Source: Actinobacteria bacterium OK074 (GTDB lineage: Bacteria > Actinomycetota > Actinomycetes > Streptomycetales > Streptomycetaceae). From it: a DNA stretch of 64,000 bases. Location: NCBI GenBank assembly GCA_001298575.1, contig LJCV01000066.1:31468-95467 (forward strand), in the 5' to 3' direction. Shown piece after piece: positions 29,193 to 38,659 of the stretch. Under the pieces are notes generated by a model. The model saw nothing but the letters and a program-made list of their open reading frames with translations. It was not told the DNA's origin and ran no database searches. Positions within the stretch are counted from its first letter, which is position 1, and every line of letters begins with the position of its first letter. A program made the translations under genes and the position numbers.

Positions 29193-29317
29193 TACCGGTA
29201 CGGCCAGCGCGTCCGCGAAAGGTGGACCCGGCGCTTCCGGGAGCGGGCGGGCCCACGCGTCCGTGAAGAACTCGCGCATTTCTGTTATCGCCCCTCCCCA
29301 CATCCCGTCTCCCGGGT

Positions 29318-31510
29318 GTGCGCATCCCCTCCCACTCAGCAGCAGCGGCCGCCGGAACCCTGGCGAGCCTCGTCCTCACCCTCGGCGCCCCCACCGCTTC
29401 GGCGGCCGGCACCCGGGACGTCACCGCCGACGTCCTCGCGGACCGGAACGTGACGCTCTCCGGGGACACGGTGGTGACCGTGCCGTCGGGAACCACCACG
29501 TACGACGGGGTGTTCAGCGGCGAGGGCACCCTCACCGTGCGCGGGGGCGGGACGCTGATCCTCACCAAGGACAGCGACTTCACCCTGCCCACCGCGCGGC
29601 AGCACCAGAAGGTGACCACGCAGGGCGGCAACCACCCGTACACGACGGTCGCCAACCCCGACCCGCCCGCGATCACCGTCGAGAAGGGCGCCACCCTCCA
29701 GTACGGCACGGGTGGCTCCGCGGGGCTGATCGGTCATTTCCCGTACGGCACACCGGGTTACGACCTCAACCAGTTGAACGTCCGCGTCGACGGCACCCTG
29801 CGCCTGTCGCTGACCCGCACCTTCAACCTCGGCACCATCAGCGGCTCGGGCCTGGTCACCCAGCCCCGCAACATGTGGGGCACCCTCGATCTGGCGGGCA
29901 CGCAACCGTTTTCCGGCGTCATCGACAACGGCACCGGGACGGCCGCCGGGCGCCCGGAGTACCCGGTGGCCCTGCCGAACACGCGCGCGATCCTCAACCA
30001 GGGCTCCTGGATCATCGACACTCCGCTGGGCCGGACCATCACCCTGCGCCAGAACTTCTACCAGCGGGAGTACGGCAGCGACGTCAACGTCCACTCCCGG
30101 CCCGGCAGCAAGGTCGTCCTCACCGGCCAGTACAGCTACAGCGACCAAGGCGGCGACACCAACCCCTCGCTGAGCAACCCGAACCTCAACTGGACCGCCA
30201 TCGCCCACCAGTTGAACAAACGGGGCACCAACATCGAGGGCGCGAACGTGCAGTGGGGCGACGGCACCACGCACGAGATCTTCATGCCGGGCACCGCCGA
30301 AACCGTTTACATCAACCTGCACGAGGCGAGCGGGGTCCGCTCCAGGCTCACGTTCGCCTACGACGGCCCGGTCACCCTGGGCGCCCCCATCGGCGGCGGC
30401 AGGTACCACGACACGCTGGCCGCGCCCGGCGCCGGTGACATCGTGATCGCGGGGACGCGCGGCAACGACGTCACGTTCGCGGCCAAGCAGTACTACGACG
30501 GGTCGACCACCGTGCGCAACGGCGCGATCCTGCGGCTCGGCTCCGGAAAGAAGGGCGGCGACGGCTCGTTGCTGACCGGGACGGCGCGGCGGCGGGTCGT
30601 GGACGACGGCACCCTCGTCGTGCGCAACACCTCGACTCCCGTTTCGCTGGCGTACGTCGGCGGCGAGGGCTCCCTGGTCCAGGCAGGCGCCGCGACGACC
30701 ACGCTCACCGGCACGGCGGTGACGTACACGGGGACGACGACCGTCACCCGGGGCACCCTGGCGCTCCGCTCGGGCGCAACGCTCGTACACAGCCGGGCCG
30801 TTCGGCTCACCATGCCCGGGGCGCACCTGGACGCGGGCACGGCGGGCCTGCGGGTGGTGACCTCGCTCAGCGGCAGGGGCACGGTCGTCGGAGGGGTGAC
30901 GAACGACGGCGTGGTCTCGGCCGGGCTCACCGTGACCGGGGGCTACACGCAGAGCGCGCAGGGCCAACTGGTCGCCGGGAAGCGTCCGTTGAAGGTGGCG
31001 GGGGCGGTCCGGCTGGCGGGTGATCTCGATCTGTCGGGACTCGCGACCGCGGCTTCGAAGAGTGCGACCCCAGCCGACGCGAAGGCTTCCGACCCAAGCC
31101 CGAGCCCGAGTGCGAGCCCAAACCCGAGTGCCGCCACCGCCCGCCCGATCACCCTCCTCGACCACACGGGCAGCGCGAGGACGACCGGCACGTTCAAGGG
31201 TCTGCGCGAGGGCGCGAAGGTCGAGCTGGGTGACAGCACCTACAGGATCAGCTACCGCGGCGGCGACGGCAACGATGTCGTCCTCACCGCGCTCGCGGCG
31301 CGCCCCTCCTCCAGCAAGCACGCGGCGACGGCCTCCGGCGCCGCGGAGGTGGCCGCCGCCCCGCACACCGCGAACACGGCGGGCAGCGGCGCGAGTTCGT
31401 GGTGGCCGCAGTACGTGCTGGGCGTCGCCCTGCTCGCGGGCCTGGTGGCCCCGGCGGTCATGCGCCACCGGGGAAACGACCACCGCCGCTCGGGACGGCA
31501 CGCGGCCTAG
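29318..31510 (+). CDS. Surface-anchored beta-helix protein with autotransporter-like repeats
   Basis: Predicted exported protein of 730 residues. A signal peptide (AAAAAGTLASLVLTLGAPTASA) leads into a long Gly/Thr/Val-rich right-handed beta-helix whose later part has autotransporter-associated beta-strand repeats (GEGTLTVRGGGTLILTK, STTVRNGAILRLGSG, GTTTVTRGTLALRSGATL). A Pro-Ser linker follows near residue 595, and the end is a membrane anchor (YVLGVALLAGLVAPAVM) with a basic tail, so it is probably held at the cell surface. No lyase catalytic residues are recognised. It is divergent from the GH43 operon. Polysaccharide binding or cleavage is inferred from context. Palindromes at 29904 and 30301 use CAA, TTT, GAA and GTT codons. 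Confidence 0.8.
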   Translation: MRIPSHSAAAAAGTLASLVLTLGAPTASAAGTRDVTADVLADRNVTLSGDTVVTVPSGTTTYDGVFSGEGTLTVRGGGTLILTKDSDFTLPTARQHQKVTTQGGNHPYTTVANPDPPAITVEKGATLQYGTGGSAGLIGHFPYGTPGYDLNQLNVRVDGTLRLSLTRTFNLGTISGSGLVTQPRNMWGTLDLAGTQPFSGVIDNGTGTAAGRPEYPVALPNTRAILNQGSWIIDTPLGRTITLRQNFYQREYGSDVNVHSRPGSKVVLTGQYSYSDQGGDTNPSLSNPNLNWTAIAHQLNKRGTNIEGANVQWGDGTTHEIFMPGTAETVYINLHEASGVRSRLTFAYDGPVTLGAPIGGGRYHDTLAAPGAGDIVIAGTRGNDVTFAAKQYYDGSTTVRNGAILRLGSGKKGGDGSLLTGTARRRVVDDGTLVVRNTSTPVSLAYVGGEGSLVQAGAATTTLTGTAVTYTGTTTVTRGTLALRSGATLVHSRAVRLTMPGAHLDAGTAGLRVVTSLSGRGTVVGGVTNDGVVSAGLTVTGGYTQSAQGQLVAGKRPLKVAGAVRLAGDLDLSGLATAASKSATPADAKASDPSPSPSASPNPSAATARPITLLDHTGSARTTGTFKGLREGAKVELGDSTYRISYRGGDGNDVVLTALAARPSSSKHAATASGAAEVAAAPHTANTAGSGASSWWPQYVLGVALLAGLVAPAVMRHRGNDHRRSGRHAA

Positions 31511-31726
31511 CCGACGACCGCTCGGCGCCCCGGGGAACCCCGGACGCGGAGCCGGTGTACGTGCCTGGGCGGCCCGTCCGGCAAGGAAGGCGAGGGCCGC
31601 CCCGTGCTCCGGGTAGCGGAGTTCGGCGGACACGGCGCGTGCGCCGCCGTAACCCCACCGCTCCTCGCCCGCACAGGCCGTCATCGGGCCGGTGAGCCGG
31701 CCGTACTCGCGGCGCGGTACGGCCGG

Positions 31727-31738
31727 GAAAACGGTTTC
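31727..31738. promoter_or_regulatory. Operator-like palindrome in a convergent gap
   Basis: GAAAACGGTTTC fits GNAANCGNTTNC and lies 19 bp beyond the stop of the APC permease, in the 246-bp gap shared with the end of the beta-helix gene. A terminal position argues against classical promoter control. The gap also contains a minus-strand coding-like stretch (from ATG 31744) with no convincing ribosome-binding site, possibly a gene remnant. Confidence 0.35.
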
Positions 31739-31756
31739 GGTCATTCCCTCAAGGCG

Positions 31757-33166
31757 TTACGGACCCGCGGTTTCCCCGGCCGCCGCCACCGCTGAGTCCT
31801 CGTCCGGCTGCCGTCCGCGCAGCCACACGTAGACCGGGATTCCCGCGAAGAGGAAGAGGACTCCCTGGTAGACCGCCGCGTACCCGGCGCCCGCGATGAG
31901 CCAGAAGGAGAAGGCGAAGGACAGGGCGGCGACGATCAGGTCCCGCACCAGGCCCGCCGGGCGGACCTGCTCGCGGGTGCCCTTGGCCAGCCAGAACAGC
32001 TGGGCCGCGGCCGACAGCAGGTACGGCACGCAGCCGGTGAACGTGGTGATGAGGACGAGCACGCGGAAGGTGGTGTCGGGGCCCGCCGTGTAGTTGAGCG
32101 CGATCAGGAGCGTGCCCAGCACCGCGGTCGCCCAGACGCCGAACCCGGGCACCCCGCCCTTGCCGACTTTCGCAAACGGTTTCGGAAACAGTCCGTCGCG
32201 GGCAGCGGCGTACGGCATCTGCGCGGCCATGAGGATCCAGCCGTTGAGGCAACCGGTGATCGAGGCGACGGCGACCAGCGCGATGGCGGTGCCGCCCCAG
32301 GTGCCGCCGGTGATCGCGTTCACCGCGTCCGCGAAGGGCGCGCCCGAGTCGACCAGTTCGTCGTGCGGGACCAGGCCGAAGACGGCGACCGTGCCGAGGA
32401 TGTAGACGAGCGCGGAGGCGAGGGTGCCGAGAATGCTCGCGCGGCCGACGTTGCGCTCGGGGTCGTCGACCTCACCCGCGCTGACGGCGGCCGACTCGAC
32501 ACCGAGGAAGCTGTAGAGCAGCAGCGCCGCCGCGGCGGCGATCGCGCCCGGCGCGCTGTCCCCTGATGCGTTGAACGGCCCGAAGTTGTCGGTGTCGACG
32601 AAGAAGAGTCCGACGGTGGAGACGACGAGCAGCGGCACGAACTTCAGCACGGTGGACACGACTTGGACCGTTCCGACCCAGCGGGTGCCCGCGAAGTTCG
32701 CGGCGGCGGGCAGCCAGAGCGCGGCCATCGCCACGATGCCTTCGAGGGCGTGGTTGCCGTGCAGGGGGATCAGCACGTCGACGTACCCGACGACCGCGAC
32801 GGCGAGCGCGGCGATGCTGACCCAGCACATCGTCCAGTACGACCACGCCGACAGGAACCCCGCGAACGGGCCGAACGCGTCGCGCGGGTAGACGTACAGA
32901 CCGCCGGTGACGGGGCTGCGCCGGGCGAGCTTGCCGAACAGCAGGGCGAGCAGCACCGCGGCCACGGAGAGCACCACGAAGGCGACCAGGCTGACCGTGC
33001 CGTACGGCGCGACCGTGGCGGGCAGAGCGAAGATGCCGCCGCCGATGATGTTGCCCATGACGAGGGCGGTGGCGGCGGCGAGGCCGAAGCCCTTGCGCCG
33101 TGGGGCGGCCGGGGCGTCGGCGGCCTGCCCGGGTTCGACGGCTTCTGGGGTGCCTGTGGCGGTCAT
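31757..33166 (-). CDS. APC-family amino acid permease
   Basis: Inner-membrane transporter of 469 residues with about twelve hydrophobic segments. The substrate-binding unwound helix GNIIGGGIFALP is typical of the APC superfamily, and YSFLGVESAAV matches the second signature helix. GGAAG lies five bases before ATG 33166. It diverges over 158 bp from a homocysteine S-methyltransferase, the same arrangement of functions as E. coli mmuP/mmuM, so S-methylmethionine uptake is a reasonable but unproven assignment. Confidence 0.9.
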   Translation of the reverse strand: MTATGTPEAVEPGQAADAPAAPRRKGFGLAAATALVMGNIIGGGIFALPATVAPYGTVSLVAFVVLSVAAVLLALLFGKLARRSPVTGGLYVYPRDAFGPFAGFLSAWSYWTMCWVSIAALAVAVVGYVDVLIPLHGNHALEGIVAMAALWLPAAANFAGTRWVGTVQVVSTVLKFVPLLVVSTVGLFFVDTDNFGPFNASGDSAPGAIAAAAALLLYSFLGVESAAVSAGEVDDPERNVGRASILGTLASALVYILGTVAVFGLVPHDELVDSGAPFADAVNAITGGTWGGTAIALVAVASITGCLNGWILMAAQMPYAAARDGLFPKPFAKVGKGGVPGFGVWATAVLGTLLIALNYTAGPDTTFRVLVLITTFTGCVPYLLSAAAQLFWLAKGTREQVRPAGLVRDLIVAALSFAFSFWLIAGAGYAAVYQGVLFLFAGIPVYVWLRGRQPDEDSAVAAAGETAGP

Positions 33167-33324
33167 GACACTTCCGAGGTGCGGAGGGGATCCGTGCGGG
33201 GACGTTCCGTGGGGGCGGGGAGCGGCTGGATCTTAACCCGGTATCCCACATGCTGAGCAGAATGTTCATGTTGTGGACACAAAGTGGTGTGCCCCTCCAC
33301 CGCGCCTGGACTACCGTCGTCGCC

Positions 33325-34242
33325 ATGACCAGCGACACCACCCTTGCCGACGCTCTCGCCGCCCGCCCCGTCGTCCTCGACGGCGGCATGTCCAACCAGC
33401 TTGAGTCCGCCGGGCACGACCTGACCGCCGAGCTGTGGTCGGCACGGCTGCTGGCGGAACAGCCGGAAGCGGTTACCGAAGCACATCTCGCGTACTACGA
33501 GGCGGGCGCGGACGTCGCGATCACCGCCAGCTACCAGGCGACCTTCGAGGGCTTCGAGAAGCGCGGCATCGCACGCGAACGGGCCGCCGAACTCCTCGCG
33601 CTCAGCGTGGAGTTGGCCCGCGAGGCGGCCGGCCGGGCCCGGGCCGGGGGCGCCGGGCGCCCGCTGTGGGTGGCCGCCTCGGTCGGCCCCTACGGGGCGA
33701 TGCTCGCGGACGGCTCCGAGTACCGGGGGCGGTACGGGCTCACCGTCGAGGAGCTGGAGACCTTCCACCGGCCGCGCCTGGAGGTGCTGGCCGCCGCCGG
33801 GCCCGACGTGCTCGCCCTGGAGACCGTCCCGGACGCGGACGAGGCGCGGGCGCTGCTGCGCGCGGTGCGGGGCCTGGGCGTTCCGGCCTGGCTGTCGTAC
33901 TCGGTCGCCGGTGACCGCACGCGCGCCGGGCAGCCCCTGGAGGAGGCGTTCGCGCTCGCCGCCGACGCGGACGAGGTGATCGCGGTGGGCGTGAACTGCT
34001 GCGTTCCCGAGGACGCGGACCGGGCGGTCGCGACGGCCGCCCGCGTGACGGGCAAGCCGGTGGTGGTCTACCCCAACAGCGGCGAGGGCTGGGACGCCGA
34101 GGCCCGCGCCTGGACCGGCCGCGCCACGTTCGCCACGGAGCAGGTGCGCGGCTGGGAGTCGGCGGGGGCCCGCCTGATCGGGGGCTGCTGCCGGGTGGGC
34201 CCGGAGGCGATCGGGGCGATCGCCGTGTCCCTGGGGCGTTAG
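33325..34242 (+). CDS. mmuM: Homocysteine S-methyltransferase
   Basis: Zinc-dependent methyltransferase of 305 residues that transfers a methyl group from S-methylmethionine (or SAM) to homocysteine, forming methionine. The family start VVLDGGMSNQLE and the zinc ligands GVNCC (C225) and IGGCCR (C288, C289) are all present. ATG 33325 begins the conserved sequence; longer starts add non-conserved residues. The divergent APC permease may supply S-methylmethionine. A GNAANCGNTTNC palindrome (33465-33476) lies in codons GAA-GCG-GTT-ACC. Confidence 0.93.
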   Translation: MTSDTTLADALAARPVVLDGGMSNQLESAGHDLTAELWSARLLAEQPEAVTEAHLAYYEAGADVAITASYQATFEGFEKRGIARERAAELLALSVELAREAAGRARAGGAGRPLWVAASVGPYGAMLADGSEYRGRYGLTVEELETFHRPRLEVLAAAGPDVLALETVPDADEARALLRAVRGLGVPAWLSYSVAGDRTRAGQPLEEAFALAADADEVIAVGVNCCVPEDADRAVATAARVTGKPVVVYPNSGEGWDAEARAWTGRATFATEQVRGWESAGARLIGGCCRVGPEAIGAIAVSLGR

Positions 34243-34352
34243 GGCATTAGGGCGTCGGGACGCCGGGGCGTCGGGGCAGCTCCGAAAGCCGGAGCACCTG
34301 GTCGCGCACAACATCTGCCGCCCACCCCACCGCACTGCTAGCCTCCCGCATG

Positions 34353-34364
34353 GGAACCGGTTTC
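34353..34364. promoter_or_regulatory. Operator-like palindrome upstream of the first LacI gene
   Basis: GGAACCGGTTTC fits GNAANCGNTTNC and lies 77 bp upstream of ATG 34441. LacI-family genes commonly repress themselves through such a site. Confidence 0.6.
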
Positions 34365-34440
34365 TGTCATGTTGCCGCTTGTTCCCACGGGGTGGGTGAA
34401 CCGTGTCCGACGGGGCCCGGTGAGAAGGGCGAGGCGGCGT

Positions 34441-35496
34441 ATGACCAGGAAGAGCGAGGACGCGAGCCGGAGCACCATCCGGGACGTGGCCGCCCGGGCC
34501 GGGGTGTCCGCGTCCACGGTGTCGCGGGTGCTGGGCGGGGACTATCCGGTGAGCGCGACGACCCGCGAACGCGTCCTGCGGGCGGTGCGCGATCTGGACT
34601 ACGTGGCCGACGCGCGCGCGAAGGCAATCGCGGGGGTCGGCACCCCCACACTGGCGTTCGTCCTCGACGACATCACCGGCCCGTCCTTCGCGCACATGGC
34701 GCACGGCGTGGAGCGCGAGGCGACCCGGCTCGGCCATCTGTGCCTGGTGTGCAGCACAGAGGGTGACGTGCAGCGCGAGCTGGACTTCATCGAGACGATG
34801 CGCGCCCAGCGGGCCGCCGCCGTGATCCTGGTCGGCGGCACCGCGGACACCCCCGAGTACCGCAGGCGCACCCGGCGCATCGCCGACTCGCTGGCCGCGG
34901 CGGGCTCTCGTCTCGTGCTGTGCGGGCGCCCGCCCCTGGGCCCGGGCGCACCGGTCACGGTCATCGAGTACGACAACGAGGGCGGCGCCTTCGCGCTGGT
35001 CGCGCACGTGCTGGCGCAGGGCCACCGCCGGGTGCTGTTCCTGGGCGGCGACCCGGACCACACGACGGCGCAAGGTCGCGAACGCGGTTACCTGGACGCC
35101 CACCGGGCCCGTGGCATCGACCCGGACCCCGCGTTCCTCCTGCACGGCGACTTCACCCGCGACTCGGGCCACCGTCTGATGCGCCGGGCGCTGAAGGAGG
35201 GCCTGGATTTCACGGCGGTGGTGGCGGCGACCGACATGGTCGCGGCCGGCGCGCTCACCGCGCTGCACGAGGCGGGCCTGGACGTGCCGGGAGATGTTTC
35301 GCTCGTCGGTTACGACGACATTCCCTTCGCCCGCGACCTGCACCCCGCCCTGACGACCGTGCATGTCCCCTACGAGGAACTGGGCCGCCTCGCCGTCCGC
35401 ACCGCGCTGGGCCACACCCCGGACACCCCGGACGAACACCTGCTCCTGGGCACGCACGTGGTGGTACGCAACTCGGTGGCACCCGCGAAGAGTTGA
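34441..35496 (+). CDS. LacI-family transcriptional regulator 1
   Basis: Repressor-type regulator of 351 residues. The N-terminal helix-turn-helix is STIRDVAARAGVSASTVSRVL (residues 11-31), with A24 and S25 at the two operator-reading positions of the recognition helix, then a hinge helix (DARAKAIAG) and a periplasmic-binding-like sensor domain (GYDDIPFARDLHPALTTV). ATG 34441 opens the conserved part; an upstream frame is basic and unconserved. It is most similar in this window to the second LacI protein at 48.8 kb. Probable effector: a sugar or oligosaccharide from pectin breakdown, by context only. Confidence 0.92.
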   Translation: MTRKSEDASRSTIRDVAARAGVSASTVSRVLGGDYPVSATTRERVLRAVRDLDYVADARAKAIAGVGTPTLAFVLDDITGPSFAHMAHGVEREATRLGHLCLVCSTEGDVQRELDFIETMRAQRAAAVILVGGTADTPEYRRRTRRIADSLAAAGSRLVLCGRPPLGPGAPVTVIEYDNEGGAFALVAHVLAQGHRRVLFLGGDPDHTTAQGRERGYLDAHRARGIDPDPAFLLHGDFTRDSGHRLMRRALKEGLDFTAVVAATDMVAAGALTALHEAGLDVPGDVSLVGYDDIPFARDLHPALTTVHVPYEELGRLAVRTALGHTPDTPDEHLLLGTHVVVRNSVAPAKS

Positions 35497-35612
35497 GTAC
35501 CGCGACCGTTCTGACACCCCGTCAATCGCATGCCGCTACGGGCACGTCGGCGATGCCGTAGCGCAAGGACGCTCGGTAGCGCCGCGGGCAACTCGGCATC
35601 GGCCGTACGGGA

Positions 35613-37193
35613 TCAGCGGCGCCGTACCCCGCCGGGGCGCCGCAATCGCCGTACGACGGAGTTCAGTTCGGTGCCGCGCGGGGCGGCGCCCTCCGTGGCG
35701 GCCGGGTCGAGGGTGGTGTTCCGTGCCGTCAGGTCGGCGTCCCACAGGGCGAGTTGGCGGTCGTAGGGGCCGGGGGCCGTGTGCGGTTCGCCGTCGCCGA
35801 AGATCCGTACCGGGTGGGTGGCGTTCCAGGCCGGCCAGCCCGGGTCGCCGTGCTCGGCGAACCGTACCCAGGCGGAGTGCATCGCGTCGGCCAGTTCGCG
35901 CGGCGGGTGCTCGCCCGCGAGTTTCGCCGACTCGGGCGCCTCGCCGGTGTCGAAGACGAAGCCCAACTCCAGTGCGTGGCAGGCGCCCAGGCCGGGCCGC
36001 GGCGAGGGCCAGGCGAACTCGTACACGTACGCGGAGCCGGGGCGGGCGTCGGCCAGGCGGTGCAGCGGTACGCGCAGCAGGTGGTCGGTGACCAGCTGGC
36101 CGACGGTCTCGGCGGTGCCCGCCCCGGGCAGCAGGGCCCGGTAGCCGCGCGGCACTTCGGGGCCGCAGCGGCAGCGGGCGCGGGCGCCGGCCAGGGCGAC
36201 CGGGCCGAGCCGGTCGACGCGTTCCAGCAGTCCGCCGGGCACCAGCCACAGCCGGTACTCGTCGCGGGTCCAGCCCAGCATCAGGTCGACGTCGTGGGCC
36301 GCGGCCCCGTCGACGAGGGCGGCCAGGGGGTCGCGCGGTACGACGTCGCCGTCGACGACGATCCCGAAGGCGGGGCCGCCGAGTACCGGGCTGCTCAGGC
36401 GGCCCACCTCGGCCTGGGTGCGCAGAAGTTGGTCCCGGTCGACGGCGGCGAACGCCTCGGCGGTGGCCGGGACTTTCAGCCGGGTCGCCATGCGGCGCAC
36501 CATCCGCCGTACCTTGTCGCGGTCGGACGCCTCCGGCGGGCCGCTCTGCAACACCGAGCGCCGCACCAGCCCTTGGGCCTGTGGCGCGGCGAGCAGGGCA
36601 CCGACGCTGATCGCCCCGGCGGACTGGCCGACGAGGGTGACGCGGTCCGGGTCGCCGCCGAACTCGGTGATCGATTCGCGTACCCAGGCGAGGGCGGCGA
36701 GCTGGTCGCGCAGCCCGGCGTTGGCGGGGGCGTCCGGGAAGAGGCCGTAACCCTCCACGCCCAGGCGGTAGTTGAGGGAGACGCAGACGACGCCGTCGCG
36801 GGCGAAGGCGTGCCCGTCGTAGACCGGTACGGCCGCCGAGCCGCGGGTGAAGGCCCCGCCGTGCACCCACACCAGGACCGGGAGCCGGGTACCGGGGCCC
36901 GGCTCGGGGGTCCACACGTTGAGGTTGAGGCAGTTGTCGCCGGGCACGACCGGGTCGGACAGATAGGGGGCGAACGCTTCCGAGTACGGTGGTTTCGGCG
37001 GCGTCGGCCCGAAGACACCGGCGTCGCGCACCCCCTCCCAGGGCTCGGGCGGTACGGGCGGGCGGAACCTGCGGGGTCCGAACGGCGGGGCCGCGTAGGG
37101 GATGCCGCGAAACACCGCGACACCGTTCTCGTAACGGCCGCGCACGGCCCCGTGGGCCGTCCCGACCACGGGGTTCGCCTGGTCCGCCGCCAT
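35613..37193 (-). CDS. Type B carboxylesterase
   Basis: Alpha/beta-hydrolase of 526 residues, family length about 500-550. It has the type B signature NCLNLNVW, the oxyanion-hole HGGAF (111-115), the nucleophile elbow GQSAG (S191), an acidic residue in the TRDEYR region, and the catalytic histidine in [14 protein letters not shown] 37193 starts the conserved region. There is no signal peptide, so it is cytoplasmic. Upstream is GCACC-N5-GGTGC (37237-37251), resembling the palindromes at the AraC gene. Substrate is unknown; deacylation of imported acylated oligosaccharides would fit the location. Confidence 0.9.
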   Translation of the reverse strand: MAADQANPVVGTAHGAVRGRYENGVAVFRGIPYAAPPFGPRRFRPPVPPEPWEGVRDAGVFGPTPPKPPYSEAFAPYLSDPVVPGDNCLNLNVWTPEPGPGTRLPVLVWVHGGAFTRGSAAVPVYDGHAFARDGVVCVSLNYRLGVEGYGLFPDAPANAGLRDQLAALAWVRESITEFGGDPDRVTLVGQSAGAISVGALLAAPQAQGLVRRSVLQSGPPEASDRDKVRRMVRRMATRLKVPATAEAFAAVDRDQLLRTQAEVGRLSSPVLGGPAFGIVVDGDVVPRDPLAALVDGAAAHDVDLMLGWTRDEYRLWLVPGGLLERVDRLGPVALAGARARCRCGPEVPRGYRALLPGAGTAETVGQLVTDHLLRVPLHRLADARPGSAYVYEFAWPSPRPGLGACHALELGFVFDTGEAPESAKLAGEHPPRELADAMHSAWVRFAEHGDPGWPAWNATHPVRIFGDGEPHTAPGPYDRQLALWDADLTARNTTLDPAATEGAAPRGTELNSVVRRLRRPGGVRRR

Positions 37194-37336
37194 CGCCACC
37201 AGCCCTTCGCCGCGTTCGTGCACCGGTGAGACCAGAGCACCACATCGGTGCGTGGTATTCCGGTGCACGAGCGCGTGCGGGCGACTTCGGCCGCCGTTCG
37301 GGCTAGTTTCCTTCCGTTTCCGATCGTTACTTTCTG

Positions 37337-38608
37337 TTACTTCGCGTACATGAGGGTGCCGAAGCCGAGCTGGTCGTAGCCGCCGCTGGTGGAACCGTAG
37401 TCACCGCCGCCGCCCTCGGGGGCGACGGAGGCGGCCATCGCGGCGATGTACTTGTCGTCGAGGTAGACGCGCCGGTTGTAGTGGTAGTGGATCTGCGCCC
37501 ACACCGGCCGGACCTGGCCGCGGGAGGAGTCGGAGATGGCGGTCTGCGAGTTGGACGCGCAGGTCGTGCCGCTGCCCCAGGTGTAGGTGGTGAACGGGAC
37601 GTCGTTTCCGAGGTTGTACTTGGCCACGTACTGGGCGGCCTTCATGAAGCGGCTGTCGTCGTAGCCGTACAGGTCGTCACCCTGGTTCCAGGCCATCTCG
37701 CAGATCGCGCCCATCTGGCCCATGCCCATGACGGTGTGGCCCTGGTCGCGGCCTGCCTCCTGCCACTGGCCGAGGGCGTAGCCGTCGTCGTCGGTGTACA
37801 GGTAGGGCACCGCGTGTTCGATGGAGCCGTTGCCCGCGCCCGACTTGAAGTAGGTGACGGCCTGGTCGTACTTGCCGCCGTCGTCGGTGAGGATCCCGAT
37901 GGCCATCACGGAGGCCGTGTTGCACAGGTCCCAGTTGGCCCAGTAGTTGGTGATGCAGGCGCCGTTGTGGTTGGTGAGGAAGTCGTTGTTGACCGGGTAG
38001 AAGACATCGACCATCATCTGCTGGGCCGCGGCGAGGTCGAACCCGTCGTAGTCGCGCATGAGTTCGCACGCGTTGGCGAACTGCCAGCCGTAGAGTCCGG
38101 CGGCGAGGAACCGGTCGGCGTTTCCGGTGACCGTGGTGAGCGTCGTCGACCACGCGTTGAGGATGGCTGCGGCGCACTCGGCGTTCGCCTCGGTGCCGCC
38201 GACCTTCCAGCGGAGGGCGTTCTGGTAGGCGGCGGCGATGTCGCCGTACAGGAGGCTGTAGTTCTCTCCGGTGCCGCCGCGGATGATGGTGGCCGTGGCC
38301 CGGTTCGTCCAGGTGGACGCGGAGTGGGAGTTGGCGGTCAGCATGTTCCAGCCGGACAGCCAGGGGTCGGTGCCCGCGGCCACCCTGACCTTGGCACGGT
38401 TGATGTCGCCGGCGTTGTGCAGCATGCCGGGGTGGGTGAACGTCGTGGGTGCGGCGTCGGCGGCGGTGGCGGTCAGGGCGGCCGTGCCGCCGCCGAGGGC
38501 GAGGGCGGCGGTCAGGCCGCCGGCGGTCCTCAGCAGGCTCCGGCGGCTCAACGTGCCGGTGTCTTCAGGGGTGTTGGGGAGTTGCCGGTGGGGGGACGTG
38601 CGGCTCAT
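37337..38608 (-). CDS. Alginate-lyase-fold polysaccharide lyase, single domain
   Basis: Secreted protein of 423 residues with a Tat-type signal ([21 protein letters not shown]) and a single alpha/alpha-toroid domain of the alginate_lyase (PF05426) type: [61 protein letters not shown]. The conserved Asn, His, Arg and Tyr residues of the lyase groove appear present. Related proteins degrade alginate or glucuronan, so a uronic-acid polymer is the likely target. It is last in a six-gene operon and shares its fold with the catalytic part of the gene before it. Confidence 0.85.
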   Translation of the reverse strand: MSRTSPHRQLPNTPEDTGTLSRRSLLRTAGGLTAALALGGGTAALTATAADAAPTTFTHPGMLHNAGDINRAKVRVAAGTDPWLSGWNMLTANSHSASTWTNRATATIIRGGTGENYSLLYGDIAAAYQNALRWKVGGTEANAECAAAILNAWSTTLTTVTGNADRFLAAGLYGWQFANACELMRDYDGFDLAAAQQMMVDVFYPVNNDFLTNHNGACITNYWANWDLCNTASVMAIGILTDDGGKYDQAVTYFKSGAGNGSIEHAVPYLYTDDDGYALGQWQEAGRDQGHTVMGMGQMGAICEMAWNQGDDLYGYDDSRFMKAAQYVAKYNLGNDVPFTTYTWGSGTTCASNSQTAISDSSRGQVRPVWAQIHYHYNRRVYLDDKYIAAMAASVAPEGGGGDYGSTSGGYDQLGFGTLMYAK

Positions 38609-38659
38609 GGCGGTGTCCAATCCGTGTGCGGGGATCCCGTGGGGTGGGATCCCCCGGCT

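Noticed and set aside
31511..31744. Coding-like minus-strand stretch (from ATG 31744) after the APC permease stop
   Set aside because: The ribosome-binding site is too close, no family is recognisable, and the frame simply runs on antisense to the beta-helix gene. It may be a remnant, but I cannot support a gene.
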